A stretch of 64,000 bases of DNA from positions 419,324 to 483,323 of the forward strand of contig NZ_JAQSCU010000018.1 of the NCBI RefSeq assembly GCF_029945535.1, written 5' to 3'. Shown here in pieces: positions 26,581-35,292 of the stretch. The notes under the pieces are model-generated. The model worked only from the letters and a program-made list of their open reading frames with translations. It made no database searches and had not been told where the DNA came from. Position numbers and translations under genes: made by a program. This stretch comes from Methylotenera sp. (lineage in GTDB: Bacteria; Pseudomonadota; Gammaproteobacteria; Burkholderiales; Methylophilaceae). Within the stretch, counting starts at the first letter, position 1, and the number at the start of each line of letters is the position of its first letter.

Positions 26581-26595
26581 ATATAGAGGCATATT

Positions 26596-26868
26596 ATGGA
26601 AATACGAAATGTAAGTGCTGAAGATAGAAACTTAATTTTTGGAAGAGCTGAAAATGTGCCTTTTGCAGTTCTTGAAACGCAATTTAAGAGTTCATTTAAA
26701 GACCCCAAAACTGCTAGAGAGAAATGGGATAAGCTGACAAAAGAATATAATTTTTATACTAGACAAGCTAAAGATTGGGCATCAAGTGTAAATGAAGTCA
26801 TTAATATTTGGAATAAATTGCCTTTGTTAGCATCAGAAAAAGATATTGAAAATGCATTCAGCATATAG
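26596..26868 (+). CDS. hypothetical small protein upstream of hsdR
   Basis: 90 aa, helical and charged, no family recognised. An AGAGGC-like ribosome site precedes its ATG. It follows 25957-26580 by 15 bp, consistent with co-transcription, and precedes hsdR by 76 bp. Possibilities include a restriction regulator or an antitoxin-like partner; nothing in the sequence decides. Confidence 0.55.
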   Translation: MEIRNVSAEDRNLIFGRAENVPFAVLETQFKSSFKDPKTAREKWDKLTKEYNFYTRQAKDWASSVNEVINIWNKLPLLASEKDIENAFSI

Positions 26869-26944
26869 CAGGAGTGGTTAGTAAGCACAGCATAGTAAAA
26901 GCTTGTAGGCTTCAAATGCCATATTTATGGTTAAATAACGAACT

Positions 26945-29900
26945 ATGAGCTTTAATGAAAATTCACGCGTAAAAATACCTAGTATTCTGCATTTAGTGCG
27001 TTTAGGTTATGAATACCTGTCATTAAAGAATGCTCAGTGGGATGTAAACACCAATATTTTCCCTGACATATTTCACCAAGCCATTGCCAAAATTAACCCT
27101 AATTTGGCAGCAGATGACATTCACCGCTTGCTTGCCGATGTGCAGCTCACGTTAGACAATGAAGATTTAGGTAAAGCTTTTTTTGAAAAGCTCATTTCGC
27201 GCTCGGGCATTAAGCTAATTGATTTTGCAAACTTCAACAACAATAGCTTTCATGTAGTCACAGAGCTTACCTACTCAAATGGAGATGAGGAGTTTAGACC
27301 TGACATCACATTGTTGATTAACGGCTTGCCACTCATTTTTATTGAAGTTAAAAAGCCCAATAACCAAGATGGAGTGCTCGCCGAACGCGAGCGTATTAAC
27401 AAGCGTTTTCAAAATCCGAAGTTCAAACGCTTTGCCAACATCACGCAATTGATGCTGTTTTCAAACAACATGGAATATGAGGACGGCGCATTGCAACCAA
27501 TTGCTGGAGCATTTTATGCCAGTCCGTCTTACCATGAGGTGAAATTTAACTACTTCCGTGAGGAAGAAGTTCTCAACTTAACAGCCTTATTACGCAAGAT
27601 AAGTGATGATCAAGAAGTTGCCATACTTAAAGACAATAACTTAGAAGTTATTAAAAATAATCCAGAATTTATCACCAACAAATCACCTGAAACCCCCACT
27701 AATCGGCTATGTAGCTCCATATTAAATCGTGAGCGTTTAGCTTTTATGCTGAAGTATGCATTAGCTTACGTTGAAGGTGTTAAGGGCGTACAAAAGCATG
27801 TGATGCGTTACCCACAGATATTTGCCACAAAAGCCATTGAGAATAAGCTCAATGCTGGTGTTAAAAAAGGCATTATTTGGCATACACAAGGTAGTGGAAA
27901 AACGGCATTGGCCTATTACAGTGTGCGCTTTTTAACCGACTACTTTCAAAACGAGCAAGTCATCCCCAAGTTTTACTTTATTGTTGATAGAATTGACTTA
28001 CTCACCCAAGCGCAGGGTGAATTTACTAGCCGAGGATTAGTGGTACACACCATAAGTTCGCGTGAAGCTTTCGCAGCGGATATTAAAGCAACACAAGTCA
28101 TACATAACCATAGCGGCAAACCTGAAATTACTGTGGTGAACATTCAAAAATTCCAAGATGACCCTAACGTAATTGCCAGCCTAGATTACGATGTAAACAT
28201 TCAACGGGTGTATTTCTTAGATGAAGTACACCGCAGTTATAACCCCAAAGGCAGCTTCTTAGCTAACCTTGAACAAACTGACCGCAACGCTATAAAAATT
28301 GGTTTAACGGGTACGCCGCTACTAGGCGAAGACTACAATTCGCGTGCCTTATTTGGTGATTATATTCACAAGTATTATTACAACTCCTCTATAGCTGATG
28401 GTTACACTCTGCGCTTAATTCGCGAAGAAATTGCCACCAATTACAAAATAGCTTTGCAGCAGGCTCTACGTGATATAGAGGTGCAACAAGGTGATATAGA
28501 TCGCAAGGAAATTTACGCTCACCACAAGTTTGTTGCACCTATGTTGGATTACATAATTAGCGACTTTGAACGAAGTCGTGGTGCACTCAATGATGCAAGC
28601 ATCGGCGGCATGGTGATATGTGATAGCTCCGATCAAGCTGAGAATATGTTTGTGTTATTTAATGCACGCATGGCAGAAAATACTGGCGCCTCAAAGCCAA
28701 ACCAAGTCAAAACCGCAGCGCTTATTTTGCACGACATAGGAACAAAAGAAGAACGCAAAGCATGGGTAGAGGATTTCAAGTCAGGCAAAGTCGATTTGCT
28801 GTTTGTTTACAATATGCTGTTGACGGGGTTTGATGCTGACCGTTTGAAAAAGTTGTACTTAGGACGTGTTATACGCAAGCATAATTTATTGCAGGCACTC
28901 ACTCGTGTAAACCGCACTTATAAAGGCTTTCGCTATGGCTATGTAGTAGATTTTGCTGATATTAGCCAAGAGTTTGAAGCCACAAACCGCGCATATTTTG
29001 AAGAGTTGCAATCTGAACTTGGCAATGAATTAGAGCATTATTCCAATTTATTTAAATCTCAAGATGAAATCAAAGCAGATATTGAACATATCAAAGATGT
29101 GCTGTTTCGCTTCGATATTGAAAATGCTGAAACATTCTCACAACAGATTAACCAAATTCAAGATAAAGGTATTATTCTTGCGCTTAAAAAAGCACTCTCA
29201 GATGCCAAAAGCCTATATAACCTTATACGCTTGCAGGGCGAATATGCTTTACTTGAACATTTAGACTTTCAAAAGCTTAACCAGCTATACCGAGAAACCA
29301 GCAACCATTTAGACCATCTTAATTTAATTCAGAATATTGCCGAAGGTCAAAATACTACCAATTTGCTTAATGTCGCACTTGAAGACATTATCTTTAAGTT
29401 TATAAAAATTGGCGAAGCTGAACTAATACTAGCCGATAAACTTAAAGACACACTACGCCAAACACGCGAAGCATTAGCGAGTAATTTTGATCAGCAAGAT
29501 CCTAAATTTATCTCACTAAAAGAAGAGCTAGAGCGGCTGTTTAAGAAAAAGAACCTAAGTGAAGTAACGCAAGATGAAATGCAGGCAAATATTGGCACGC
29601 TAAATAAAATTCACGAGCGCGTTAAAGTATTAAACCGTGAAAACAACCAACTACGCCAAAAATATCATGGCGATGTTAAATACACCCGCATTCACAAACG
29701 TCTGCTAGAGCGTGGCAACATTTCAGATTCTGAACGTAAAATCCATGCCGCCCTCACAGGGGTAAAGCAAGACGCCGATTCGCAAGTGCTACAAAATAAC
29801 CAGCTAATGGATAACGAAAGTTATTTTGAACGCTCTATGATGCCGCATGTGATTGTGCGCTTTAGAGATGAGCAAGCAATACCACTGAATGTAGAAGTAT

Positions 29901-29968
29901 CGCACTACATTAACCATATAGTTGTGGGCGAATATTTAAACGAATTTAATGGAGTACGTGCGTGGTAG
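26945..29968 (+). CDS. hsdR: type I restriction endonuclease subunit R
   Basis: 1007 aa. The N-terminal PD-(D/E)xK nuclease has D120, E134 and K136 (RPDITLL...FIEVKKPN). Next come superfamily-2 translocase domains with Walker A HTQGSGKTALAYY (about 312-324), LDEVHRSY (about 424-431) and GLTGTPLLG. The C-terminal helical part binds HsdM. Its last 7 bases overlap hsdM. The three subunits are complete and in frame, so the system looks functional. Confidence 0.95.
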   Translation: MSFNENSRVKIPSILHLVRLGYEYLSLKNAQWDVNTNIFPDIFHQAIAKINPNLAADDIHRLLADVQLTLDNEDLGKAFFEKLISRSGIKLIDFANFNNNSFHVVTELTYSNGDEEFRPDITLLINGLPLIFIEVKKPNNQDGVLAERERINKRFQNPKFKRFANITQLMLFSNNMEYEDGALQPIAGAFYASPSYHEVKFNYFREEEVLNLTALLRKISDDQEVAILKDNNLEVIKNNPEFITNKSPETPTNRLCSSILNRERLAFMLKYALAYVEGVKGVQKHVMRYPQIFATKAIENKLNAGVKKGIIWHTQGSGKTALAYYSVRFLTDYFQNEQVIPKFYFIVDRIDLLTQAQGEFTSRGLVVHTISSREAFAADIKATQVIHNHSGKPEITVVNIQKFQDDPNVIASLDYDVNIQRVYFLDEVHRSYNPKGSFLANLEQTDRNAIKIGLTGTPLLGEDYNSRALFGDYIHKYYYNSSIADGYTLRLIREEIATNYKIALQQALRDIEVQQGDIDRKEIYAHHKFVAPMLDYIISDFERSRGALNDASIGGMVICDSSDQAENMFVLFNARMAENTGASKPNQVKTAALILHDIGTKEERKAWVEDFKSGKVDLLFVYNMLLTGFDADRLKKLYLGRVIRKHNLLQALTRVNRTYKGFRYGYVVDFADISQEFEATNRAYFEELQSELGNELEHYSNLFKSQDEIKADIEHIKDVLFRFDIENAETFSQQINQIQDKGIILALKKALSDAKSLYNLIRLQGEYALLEHLDFQKLNQLYRETSNHLDHLNLIQNIAEGQNTTNLLNVALEDIIFKFIKIGEAELILADKLKDTLRQTREALASNFDQQDPKFISLKEELERLFKKKNLSEVTQDEMQANIGTLNKIHERVKVLNRENNQLRQKYHGDVKYTRIHKRLLERGNISDSERKIHAALTGVKQDADSQVLQNNQLMDNESYFERSMMPHVIVRFRDEQAIPLNVEVSHYINHIVVGEYLNEFNGVRAW

Positions 29969-31599
29969 AGCAAGAGTTTCAACAAATAACCAAAACCTTA
30001 ATTGATAGCTTAAAAACCATTTGTGCCAATTATGGCTTAGGTAACGATGGCAACGAATTTAAAATCATCACGCAAGTGTTTTTGTATAAATTCTTAAACG
30101 ACAAATTTGCCTTTGAAGCCAAAAAAATCAATGCTAATTTAGCTAAAGCTGAGAAATGGGAAGATGCTTTTTCTGGCATGGGCGAAGAAACTCAAACTAT
30201 GCTTCAAATGCAGATGCCAGCAGACACCGCACGCCTAAAACCTGAACACCTCATCAATACTTTATTTAATCAGCAAAATACTGCCGACTTTGCTAAAACA
30301 TTTGACGACACCCTTTTTGACATTGCGATTACGAATAACGACGTATTTGCAGTTAAAACCGATGGTGGCGCAAAAGTGGTACTGTTTGACCGCATCAGCC
30401 AATACATTGCTGACGATGGTAAACGTGATGCATTTTGCCGAGCCATTATCAACAAGCTTGTAGAATTCAGCTTTGAACGTATTTTTACGCAAAAATTTGA
30501 TTTCTACGCCACCATTTTTGAGTATCTGATTAAAGACTACAACAGCAACAGTGGTGGCAAATATGCTGAGTATTACACACCACACGCTGTCGCTCGGATT
30601 ATGGCAGCGATACTTGTACCGCAAGAGCAGCAAGGGAAAATTAAGAATGTGAGCTGCTACGACCCAAGTGCTGGCTCTGGTACTTTGTTAATGAACGTTG
30701 CTCACGCCATTGGTGAAAACCGATGCAGTATTTACACTCAAGACATCTCGCAAAAATCGGCTAATTTACTGCGTCTAAATCTAATACTAAATAACTTGGT
30801 GCATTCTATCCCGAACGTAATTCAGGGCGATACCATATTGCACCCGTACCACAAAGACGATGGCAATAAGCTAAAGCGTTTTGACTACATTGTTTCAAAC
30901 CCACCTTTTAAGCTTGATTTTAGTGACATACACGCACAACTGGACAGCAAAGAAAATCACTCTCGTTTTTTTGCAGGTTTACCAAATGTACCTAAGCAAG
31001 CCAAAGATAAAATGGCAATTTACCAGCTATTTTTACAGCACATTATTACTAGTCTTAAAGCTGATGGTAAGGCCGCTGTCGTAGTGCCGACTGGATTTAT
31101 CACGGCGCAGAGTGGTATTGATAAAAAAGTCCGCCAAAAACTTGTTGATAATAAAATGCTTGCAGGTGTGGTTTCTATGCCTAGCAACATCTTTGCCACC
31201 ACCGGAACGAATGTGTCTATTCTGTTTATAGATGGCAGTAACAATGGCGATGTGGTTTTGATAGATGCTTCTAAACTTGGACAAAAAATCAAAGATGGGA
31301 AAAATCAAAAAACCGTACTGAGTGAAGCGGAAGAACAACGCATTATTGACGTGTTTAATGGGAAACAAGTGCAAATAGATTTTTCAGTGGCAATCAGCTA
31401 CGATGACATTGCCGCTAAAAATTATAGCTTAAGTGCTGGTCAATATTTTGATGTAAAAATTGATTATGTGGACATCACACCAGCAGAGTTTACAGCAAAG
31501 ATGCAAGGTTTTAACAAGCGGTTAGCTGGGCTATTTGGTAAATCAAATACATTAGAACTGGAGATTAAAAAGCAATTGAGAGAGTTACGGTATGAATAA
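29962..31599 (+). CDS. hsdM: type I restriction-modification methyltransferase subunit M
   Basis: 545 aa from GTG 29962. N6-adenine methyltransferase: the AdoMet-binding motif I DPSAGSGTLLMN (about 233-244) and catalytic NPPF (about 313-316). The N-terminal helical domain (1-140) is typical of HsdM. It overlaps hsdR by 7 bp and hsdS by 8 bp, indicating tight coupling. Confidence 0.95.
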   Translation: MVEQEFQQITKTLIDSLKTICANYGLGNDGNEFKIITQVFLYKFLNDKFAFEAKKINANLAKAEKWEDAFSGMGEETQTMLQMQMPADTARLKPEHLINTLFNQQNTADFAKTFDDTLFDIAITNNDVFAVKTDGGAKVVLFDRISQYIADDGKRDAFCRAIINKLVEFSFERIFTQKFDFYATIFEYLIKDYNSNSGGKYAEYYTPHAVARIMAAILVPQEQQGKIKNVSCYDPSAGSGTLLMNVAHAIGENRCSIYTQDISQKSANLLRLNLILNNLVHSIPNVIQGDTILHPYHKDDGNKLKRFDYIVSNPPFKLDFSDIHAQLDSKENHSRFFAGLPNVPKQAKDKMAIYQLFLQHIITSLKADGKAAVVVPTGFITAQSGIDKKVRQKLVDNKMLAGVVSMPSNIFATTGTNVSILFIDGSNNGDVVLIDASKLGQKIKDGKNQKTVLSEAEEQRIIDVFNGKQVQIDFSVAISYDDIAAKNYSLSAGQYFDVKIDYVDITPAEFTAKMQGFNKRLAGLFGKSNTLELEIKKQLRELRYE

Positions 31600-32830
31600 A
31601 ACCATACCAGCCTCCAAATATTGCTCATCTATTTTCGATGGTACTCACGCAACTCCTTTGCCTAGTAATACTGGCTTTCCATTAATTACGTCCAAAAATA
31701 TTTCTGGTGGATATATTGATTTAAGCGATACATATCTTATATCCACTGAGGATTATCACTCAATAAACACAAGAAGTAAGGTTTCTCAGTGGGACGTGCT
31801 ATTTAGCATGATTGGTACTGTTGGTGAGGTATACCTTGAGAAAAATTTAAACATTGAATATGCAATCAAGAATATTGGTGTTTTTTCTTGTGCCAATGAG
31901 AGCAAAGCCAAGTGGCTTTTTTATTATCTAAAAAGCCCAGTAGCTAAAACACATATCAACAGATATTTGAATGGCGCAGTACAAAAATTCTTATCGCTAG
32001 GAGCTCTCAGAGAATTCCCCATTCTGGAATACAATGAACAATCTGCAAAAAGCGTCGAATTATTAAGCTCAATAGATGCCAAAATCGAACTCAATCGTCG
32101 TATAAATGCTGAGTTAGAAGAAATGGCAAAGACTTTGTATGACTATTGGTTTGTCCAGTTTGAGTTTCCCAACGCTAAAGATGAACCATACAAAACTAGC
32201 GGCGGAAAAATGGAATGCTGCCCTACCCTAATGCGTGAAATCCCAACAAATTGGAAAGTTGATAAAATTGGGAATTTATTTCAAACATCACTAGGAGGCA
32301 CTCCATCAACAAGCAATAAAGATTATTGGGAGAACGGAACCATTAAATGGTTAAATTCAGGTGAAATTGCAAATTTCCCTATTATTGATTCTGAATTAAA
32401 AATTACTGAGTCAGCTATCGGCAATTCTGCCACTCAGTTATTACCAAAAGGTAGCGTTGTACTTTCAATAACTCGTCATTTGAGACCTTCTGTTTTAGCT
32501 ATTGATGCTTGTGCAAACCAGTCAGTTGTCGGCATTAGAGAAAAAGGTGAGTTTAGGTATTACTACCTTTATCCGTACCTAAAAAATGAAATTCCTAGAT
32601 TGAATGCGATGCGATCTGGAGCGCAGCAACCGCACATTAATAAGGATATTGTTGATGAATCATATATAGTCATTCCAAATGAGAGCACAAATATTTTAAA
32701 AAAATACAATGAGAAAGTTGCACCTTTATATGAACTTATAATGAAAAATTCATTTGAGAGCAAAACTCTTACCGAACTTCGTGACTGGCTACTCCCAATG
32801 CTCATGAACGGACAAGTAAAAATTTCTTAA
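31592..32830 (+). CDS. hsdS: type I restriction-modification specificity subunit S
   Basis: 412 aa with two target-recognition domains. TRD1 is about 1-150; the first conserved helix follows (SSIDAKIELNRRINAELEEM, with LYDYWFVQFEFP). TRD2 begins IPTNWKVDKIGNLFQTSLGG (about 216) and the C-terminal conserved region ends LRDWLLPMLMNGQVKIS. Each TRD reads one half of a bipartite site; the target cannot be read from sequence. AT-rich. Confidence 0.93.
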   Translation: MNKTIPASKYCSSIFDGTHATPLPSNTGFPLITSKNISGGYIDLSDTYLISTEDYHSINTRSKVSQWDVLFSMIGTVGEVYLEKNLNIEYAIKNIGVFSCANESKAKWLFYYLKSPVAKTHINRYLNGAVQKFLSLGALREFPILEYNEQSAKSVELLSSIDAKIELNRRINAELEEMAKTLYDYWFVQFEFPNAKDEPYKTSGGKMECCPTLMREIPTNWKVDKIGNLFQTSLGGTPSTSNKDYWENGTIKWLNSGEIANFPIIDSELKITESAIGNSATQLLPKGSVVLSITRHLRPSVLAIDACANQSVVGIREKGEFRYYYLYPYLKNEIPRLNAMRSGAQQPHINKDIVDESYIVIPNESTNILKKYNEKVAPLYELIMKNSFESKTLTELRDWLLPMLMNGQVKIS

Positions 32831-32872
32831 ATAAAAATGCCTAATAGCATTAATTGTTTTACTCAAAATTAA

Positions 32873-33772
32873 ATGCAATCCAATATAAATACAACAAAAT
32901 CAAAAACAATTTATGTTCCTCGTATAAATGACGAGTTAAATGACTTTTTTAGCATGGCCTTAATTTGGAAGCAGGCAACGGTAAACAACGATAATATAAT
33001 TTTCGACTTTACTGATTGCGCATTTTTAAGACCTAATGCCGTTGTTTTTTTAGGTGGGATAACAAGACTAATTCAAGCAAGCGGTCGAACCGTCCATTTA
33101 TCACTAAGCACTATGCAGCAACATGTCAAAATGAACTTACTTCAAAATGGCTTTGCTTCTATGATGGGGGCTGAAACTGAACCATGGCAAGGCAACTCTA
33201 TACCGTATAGGGAATACGTTGAACCTAATGAAGATATTGTTCTCAAATACTTAACTGATGACTGGTTAGGTCGAGGTTGGATCAATGTTAGCAAAAATCT
33301 AAAAAACGAAATTGCTGGCAGAATGTGGGAAATTTTTGCTAATGCATTTGAACATAGCTTGTCTGAAATCGGCTTAGTCTGTTGTGGGCAATATTTCAAA
33401 AATAATAAAGAGTTAGTACTTGCAGTTGCTGATTTTGGTGTTGGAATACCTTCAAATGTTAGAGCATTTAATGCTCAAGAAGATATAGAGCCAAAAGACG
33501 CGATGAAGTGGGCTTTTACAAAAGGCAATACAACAAGTAAAACTGCTTGGCCTCGGGGTGTTGGGTTAGATTTACTAAAGGAATTCGTTAGGTTGTCTAA
33601 AGGTTCTCTTGCTATTTACAGCCATGGCGGATATGCTTACATTGACGAAGATAGTGAATTGTACGATAATCACTCCGCTTTTTTTGGGTGTACTGTAGTT
33701 CAAGTTACGCTGCGCTGTGACGATAATTATTATTGTCTATCAACAGAATTAGATTCAGCGCAATATTTTTAG
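32873..33772 (+). CDS. STAS-like / GHKL (HATPase) fusion protein
   Basis: 299 aa. The N-terminal half (about 10-100) has a STAS-like pattern (IIFDFTDCAFLRPNAVVFLGGI, RTVHLSLS). The C-terminal half is a GHKL ATPase: N-box E153-x3-N157-x3-H161 (EIFANAFEHS), G1 box DFGVGIP (187-193) and G2 box RGVGLDLL (228-235). This is the architecture of anti-sigma-type serine kinases and of HATPases seen beside defence genes. It lacks a histidine-kinase phospho-acceptor domain. It starts 42 bp after hsdS with no clear ribosome site and is followed at 10 bp by a DUF4325 gene. Confidence 0.8.
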   Translation: MQSNINTTKSKTIYVPRINDELNDFFSMALIWKQATVNNDNIIFDFTDCAFLRPNAVVFLGGITRLIQASGRTVHLSLSTMQQHVKMNLLQNGFASMMGAETEPWQGNSIPYREYVEPNEDIVLKYLTDDWLGRGWINVSKNLKNEIAGRMWEIFANAFEHSLSEIGLVCCGQYFKNNKELVLAVADFGVGIPSNVRAFNAQEDIEPKDAMKWAFTKGNTTSKTAWPRGVGLDLLKEFVRLSKGSLAIYSHGGYAYIDEDSELYDNHSAFFGCTVVQVTLRCDDNYYCLSTELDSAQYF

Positions 33773-33782
33773 GAGTAAAACT

Positions 33783-34136
33783 ATGCAACGCATTAATATA
33801 AAGGGCCTTATCGGTCAGAATGCGGTTACGTTAGATGATGGTGAGATTATTTATAATCTTATCCATGAATCATTAATGCATGGCGATGTAGTTGAGTTAG
33901 ATTTTGATGGTGTTGAGATTTTCGCCTCGCCGTTCTTCAATGCTGGGGTAGGTCGATTACTTGTTGACTTAAAACCAGACACCCTTAATCAGCAGCTAAA
34001 ATTTGATCATCTTTCAGATTTTGGTTCTCGTGTACTTCGCCGCGTTATAGATAATGCAAAAGAATATTATGCTTCCTCAACAGCTCAGCGTAATAAGGTT
34101 GATCAAGTCCTGACAAGTGACTTTCTGGCTGCCTAA
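33783..34136 (+). CDS. STAS-like domain protein (DUF4325)
   Basis: 117 aa. The pattern VELDFDGVEIFASPFFNAGVGRL (about 37-59) matches DUF4325 STAS-like proteins, which resemble anti-anti-sigma factors; S49 sits where SpoIIAA-type proteins carry their phospho-serine. AGGAG lies 5 bp before the ATG. The stop overlaps the PIN gene start by one base (TAATG). Probable partner of the adjacent HATPase; the regulatory logic is inference. Confidence 0.8.
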   Translation: MQRINIKGLIGQNAVTLDDGEIIYNLIHESLMHGDVVELDFDGVEIFASPFFNAGVGRLLVDLKPDTLNQQLKFDHLSDFGSRVLRRVIDNAKEYYASSTAQRNKVDQVLTSDFLAA

Positions 34137-34780
34137 TGCCTTTAGTTGTTCGTGCTTCAGTAGTAGATATAAGAACTGACACGCCAAAAATTAATGATAG
34201 TTTTATAGTCGATACCAATGTTTGGCTATGGCTGCTATATCCCCCACTAACTCAAAACTCAAGCGGAAATCAAAAGCAGCAAGCAATTGATTATCCCAAT
34301 TACTTCAAGCAAGCACTAGCTGCAAACTCTACATTTTATTCATCAGGTTTAGTATTCGCTGAATTAGCTCACAATATTGAACGGACTGAAAAAAATATTT
34401 ACGACAGCAACTTAGCAAGTCCTTTAGATTTAAAGGATTATCGTCACGACTATCCAAAACAAAGAGCTAAAGTCACTACATTAATCAATGATGCTTGGTC
34501 TGATATACTTGGCTTCAGTGAGTTACTTAAAATCAACTTAGATGACTCTTTCATGCAAGAGGCTACTGCACTTTTCCCTACCGTGGGCTTAGATGGATAT
34601 GATGCATTTACTGCTCAAGCCGCAATTAAAACAGGTATTAATGTTATAACTGATGACGGTGACTTTGCGAGCGTGCCTGGACTAACTGTTTTTACTGCTA
34701 ATCCAAGAGTAATAAACTTGGCTGCGCAATCAGGAAAGTTAGTTGTTAGGCCAAAAGATGACGAGCCTTCTACAGCGTAG
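34136..34780 (+). CDS. PIN-domain nuclease
   Basis: 214 aa. PIN acidic residues are visible: D26 (IVDTNVW), E76 (FAELAHNIE), D156 (LDGYDAFTA) and D173/D174/D176 (ITDDGDFA). PIN domains are Mg-dependent RNases, common as VapC toxins. This one is longer than VapC (about 130 aa), with a 20-residue N-terminal extension and a middle helical insertion (about 85-125). No VapB-type antitoxin lies beside it; its neighbours are the STAS and HATPase genes, so control by them is the simplest hypothesis. Confidence 0.82.
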   Translation: MPLVVRASVVDIRTDTPKINDSFIVDTNVWLWLLYPPLTQNSSGNQKQQAIDYPNYFKQALAANSTFYSSGLVFAELAHNIERTEKNIYDSNLASPLDLKDYRHDYPKQRAKVTTLINDAWSDILGFSELLKINLDDSFMQEATALFPTVGLDGYDAFTAQAAIKTGINVITDDGDFASVPGLTVFTANPRVINLAAQSGKLVVRPKDDEPSTA

Positions 34781-34897
34781 CCAAAACGTAGCTGTTTGAC
34801 ATTAAAATTGACTAATTAAGGCTATTTACCACTAACCTACAAAATTGCGAGCGTTGCAAGTTGTTGATTTATATAAAATTAAAAAATGACTTCCTTT

Positions 34898-34944
34898 TTG
34901 AAAATCCGCGTGTCACAGGTTCGATTCCCGTCCCGGCCACCAAG
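34898..34944 (+). repeat. right attachment-site direct repeat (tRNA-Phe 3' fragment)
   Basis: 47 bp identical to 19398-19444. Upstream bases do not continue the tRNA, so this is the displaced original 3' end, not a second tRNA gene. Confidence 0.92.
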
Positions 34945-34951
34945 CAAAATC

Positions 34952-34978
34952 AAGCTCACAGCGATGTGGGCTTTTTTT
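34952..34978 (+). terminator. displaced tRNA-Phe terminator
   Basis: AGCTCAC/GTGGGCT hairpin with loop agcgat and a T run, a near copy of the one at 19452-19479. It would stop rightward transcription leaving the element. Confidence 0.75.
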
Positions 34979-35292
34979 ACGTCATCGACTTGGGGGCACT
35001 GTTGGGGGACATTTAGTATAATCGCCTCTCATAATACTCAACCCAAGTAAAAATGCTTATCTATCCATCACGTCAAAAAGCTCCTGCTATTGAGCTTCCT
35101 TAAAATTGTTGATTTGATAATTTTGAGACATTCTGTTAGTTTCAATAGAGGGCTTTAGCTTCCAATTTAGGACTTTTGTTAAAAGAATTGCGTCCGCACT
35201 TGCGATTTACTACTATATGGGCAGAGCAAAGCGTAACTATAAGATTTAAAAAAATGAGCTCAAGCCAAAGAGTATTGTACTAGGAGGATAGA

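Larger units (their letters stand above)
19398..34944. mobile_element. tRNA-Phe-integrated mobilizable element (about 15.5 kb)
   Basis: Bounded by 47 bp perfect direct repeats at 19398-19444 and 34898-34944, both being the tRNA-Phe 3' end; imperfect similarity continues a further 35 bp through the tRNA terminator. Integrase and HTH gene lie at the left end. Genes 19483-25444 (integration, relaxase, coupling, accessory) run leftward and genes 25581-34780 (cargo) rightward, with a candidate oriT between. It has no mating-pair-formation (VirB-type) genes, so it should need a helper conjugative element. Confidence 0.9.
34781..35292. other. right junction of the element and adjacent non-coding chromosome
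   Basis: 34781-34897 is AT-rich with a TTGC-GAGCGTT-GCAA dyad (about 34845-34859), possibly an integrase arm site. The right repeat and duplicated terminator follow. From 34979 to 35292 I see no gene of substance, only a 16-codon frame at 35053-35103 (MLIYPSRQKAPAIELP) that may be chance or a vestige. Confidence 0.5.

Noticed and set aside
34898..34944. Second tRNA-Phe gene
   Set aside because: Only the 3' part from the anticodon loop onward is present; bases to the left do not form the anticodon stem, D arm or acceptor strand. It is the attachment-site duplicate.
35053..35103. 16-codon peptide gene
   Set aside because: No ribosome site and too short to distinguish from chance; mentioned only as a possible vestige.
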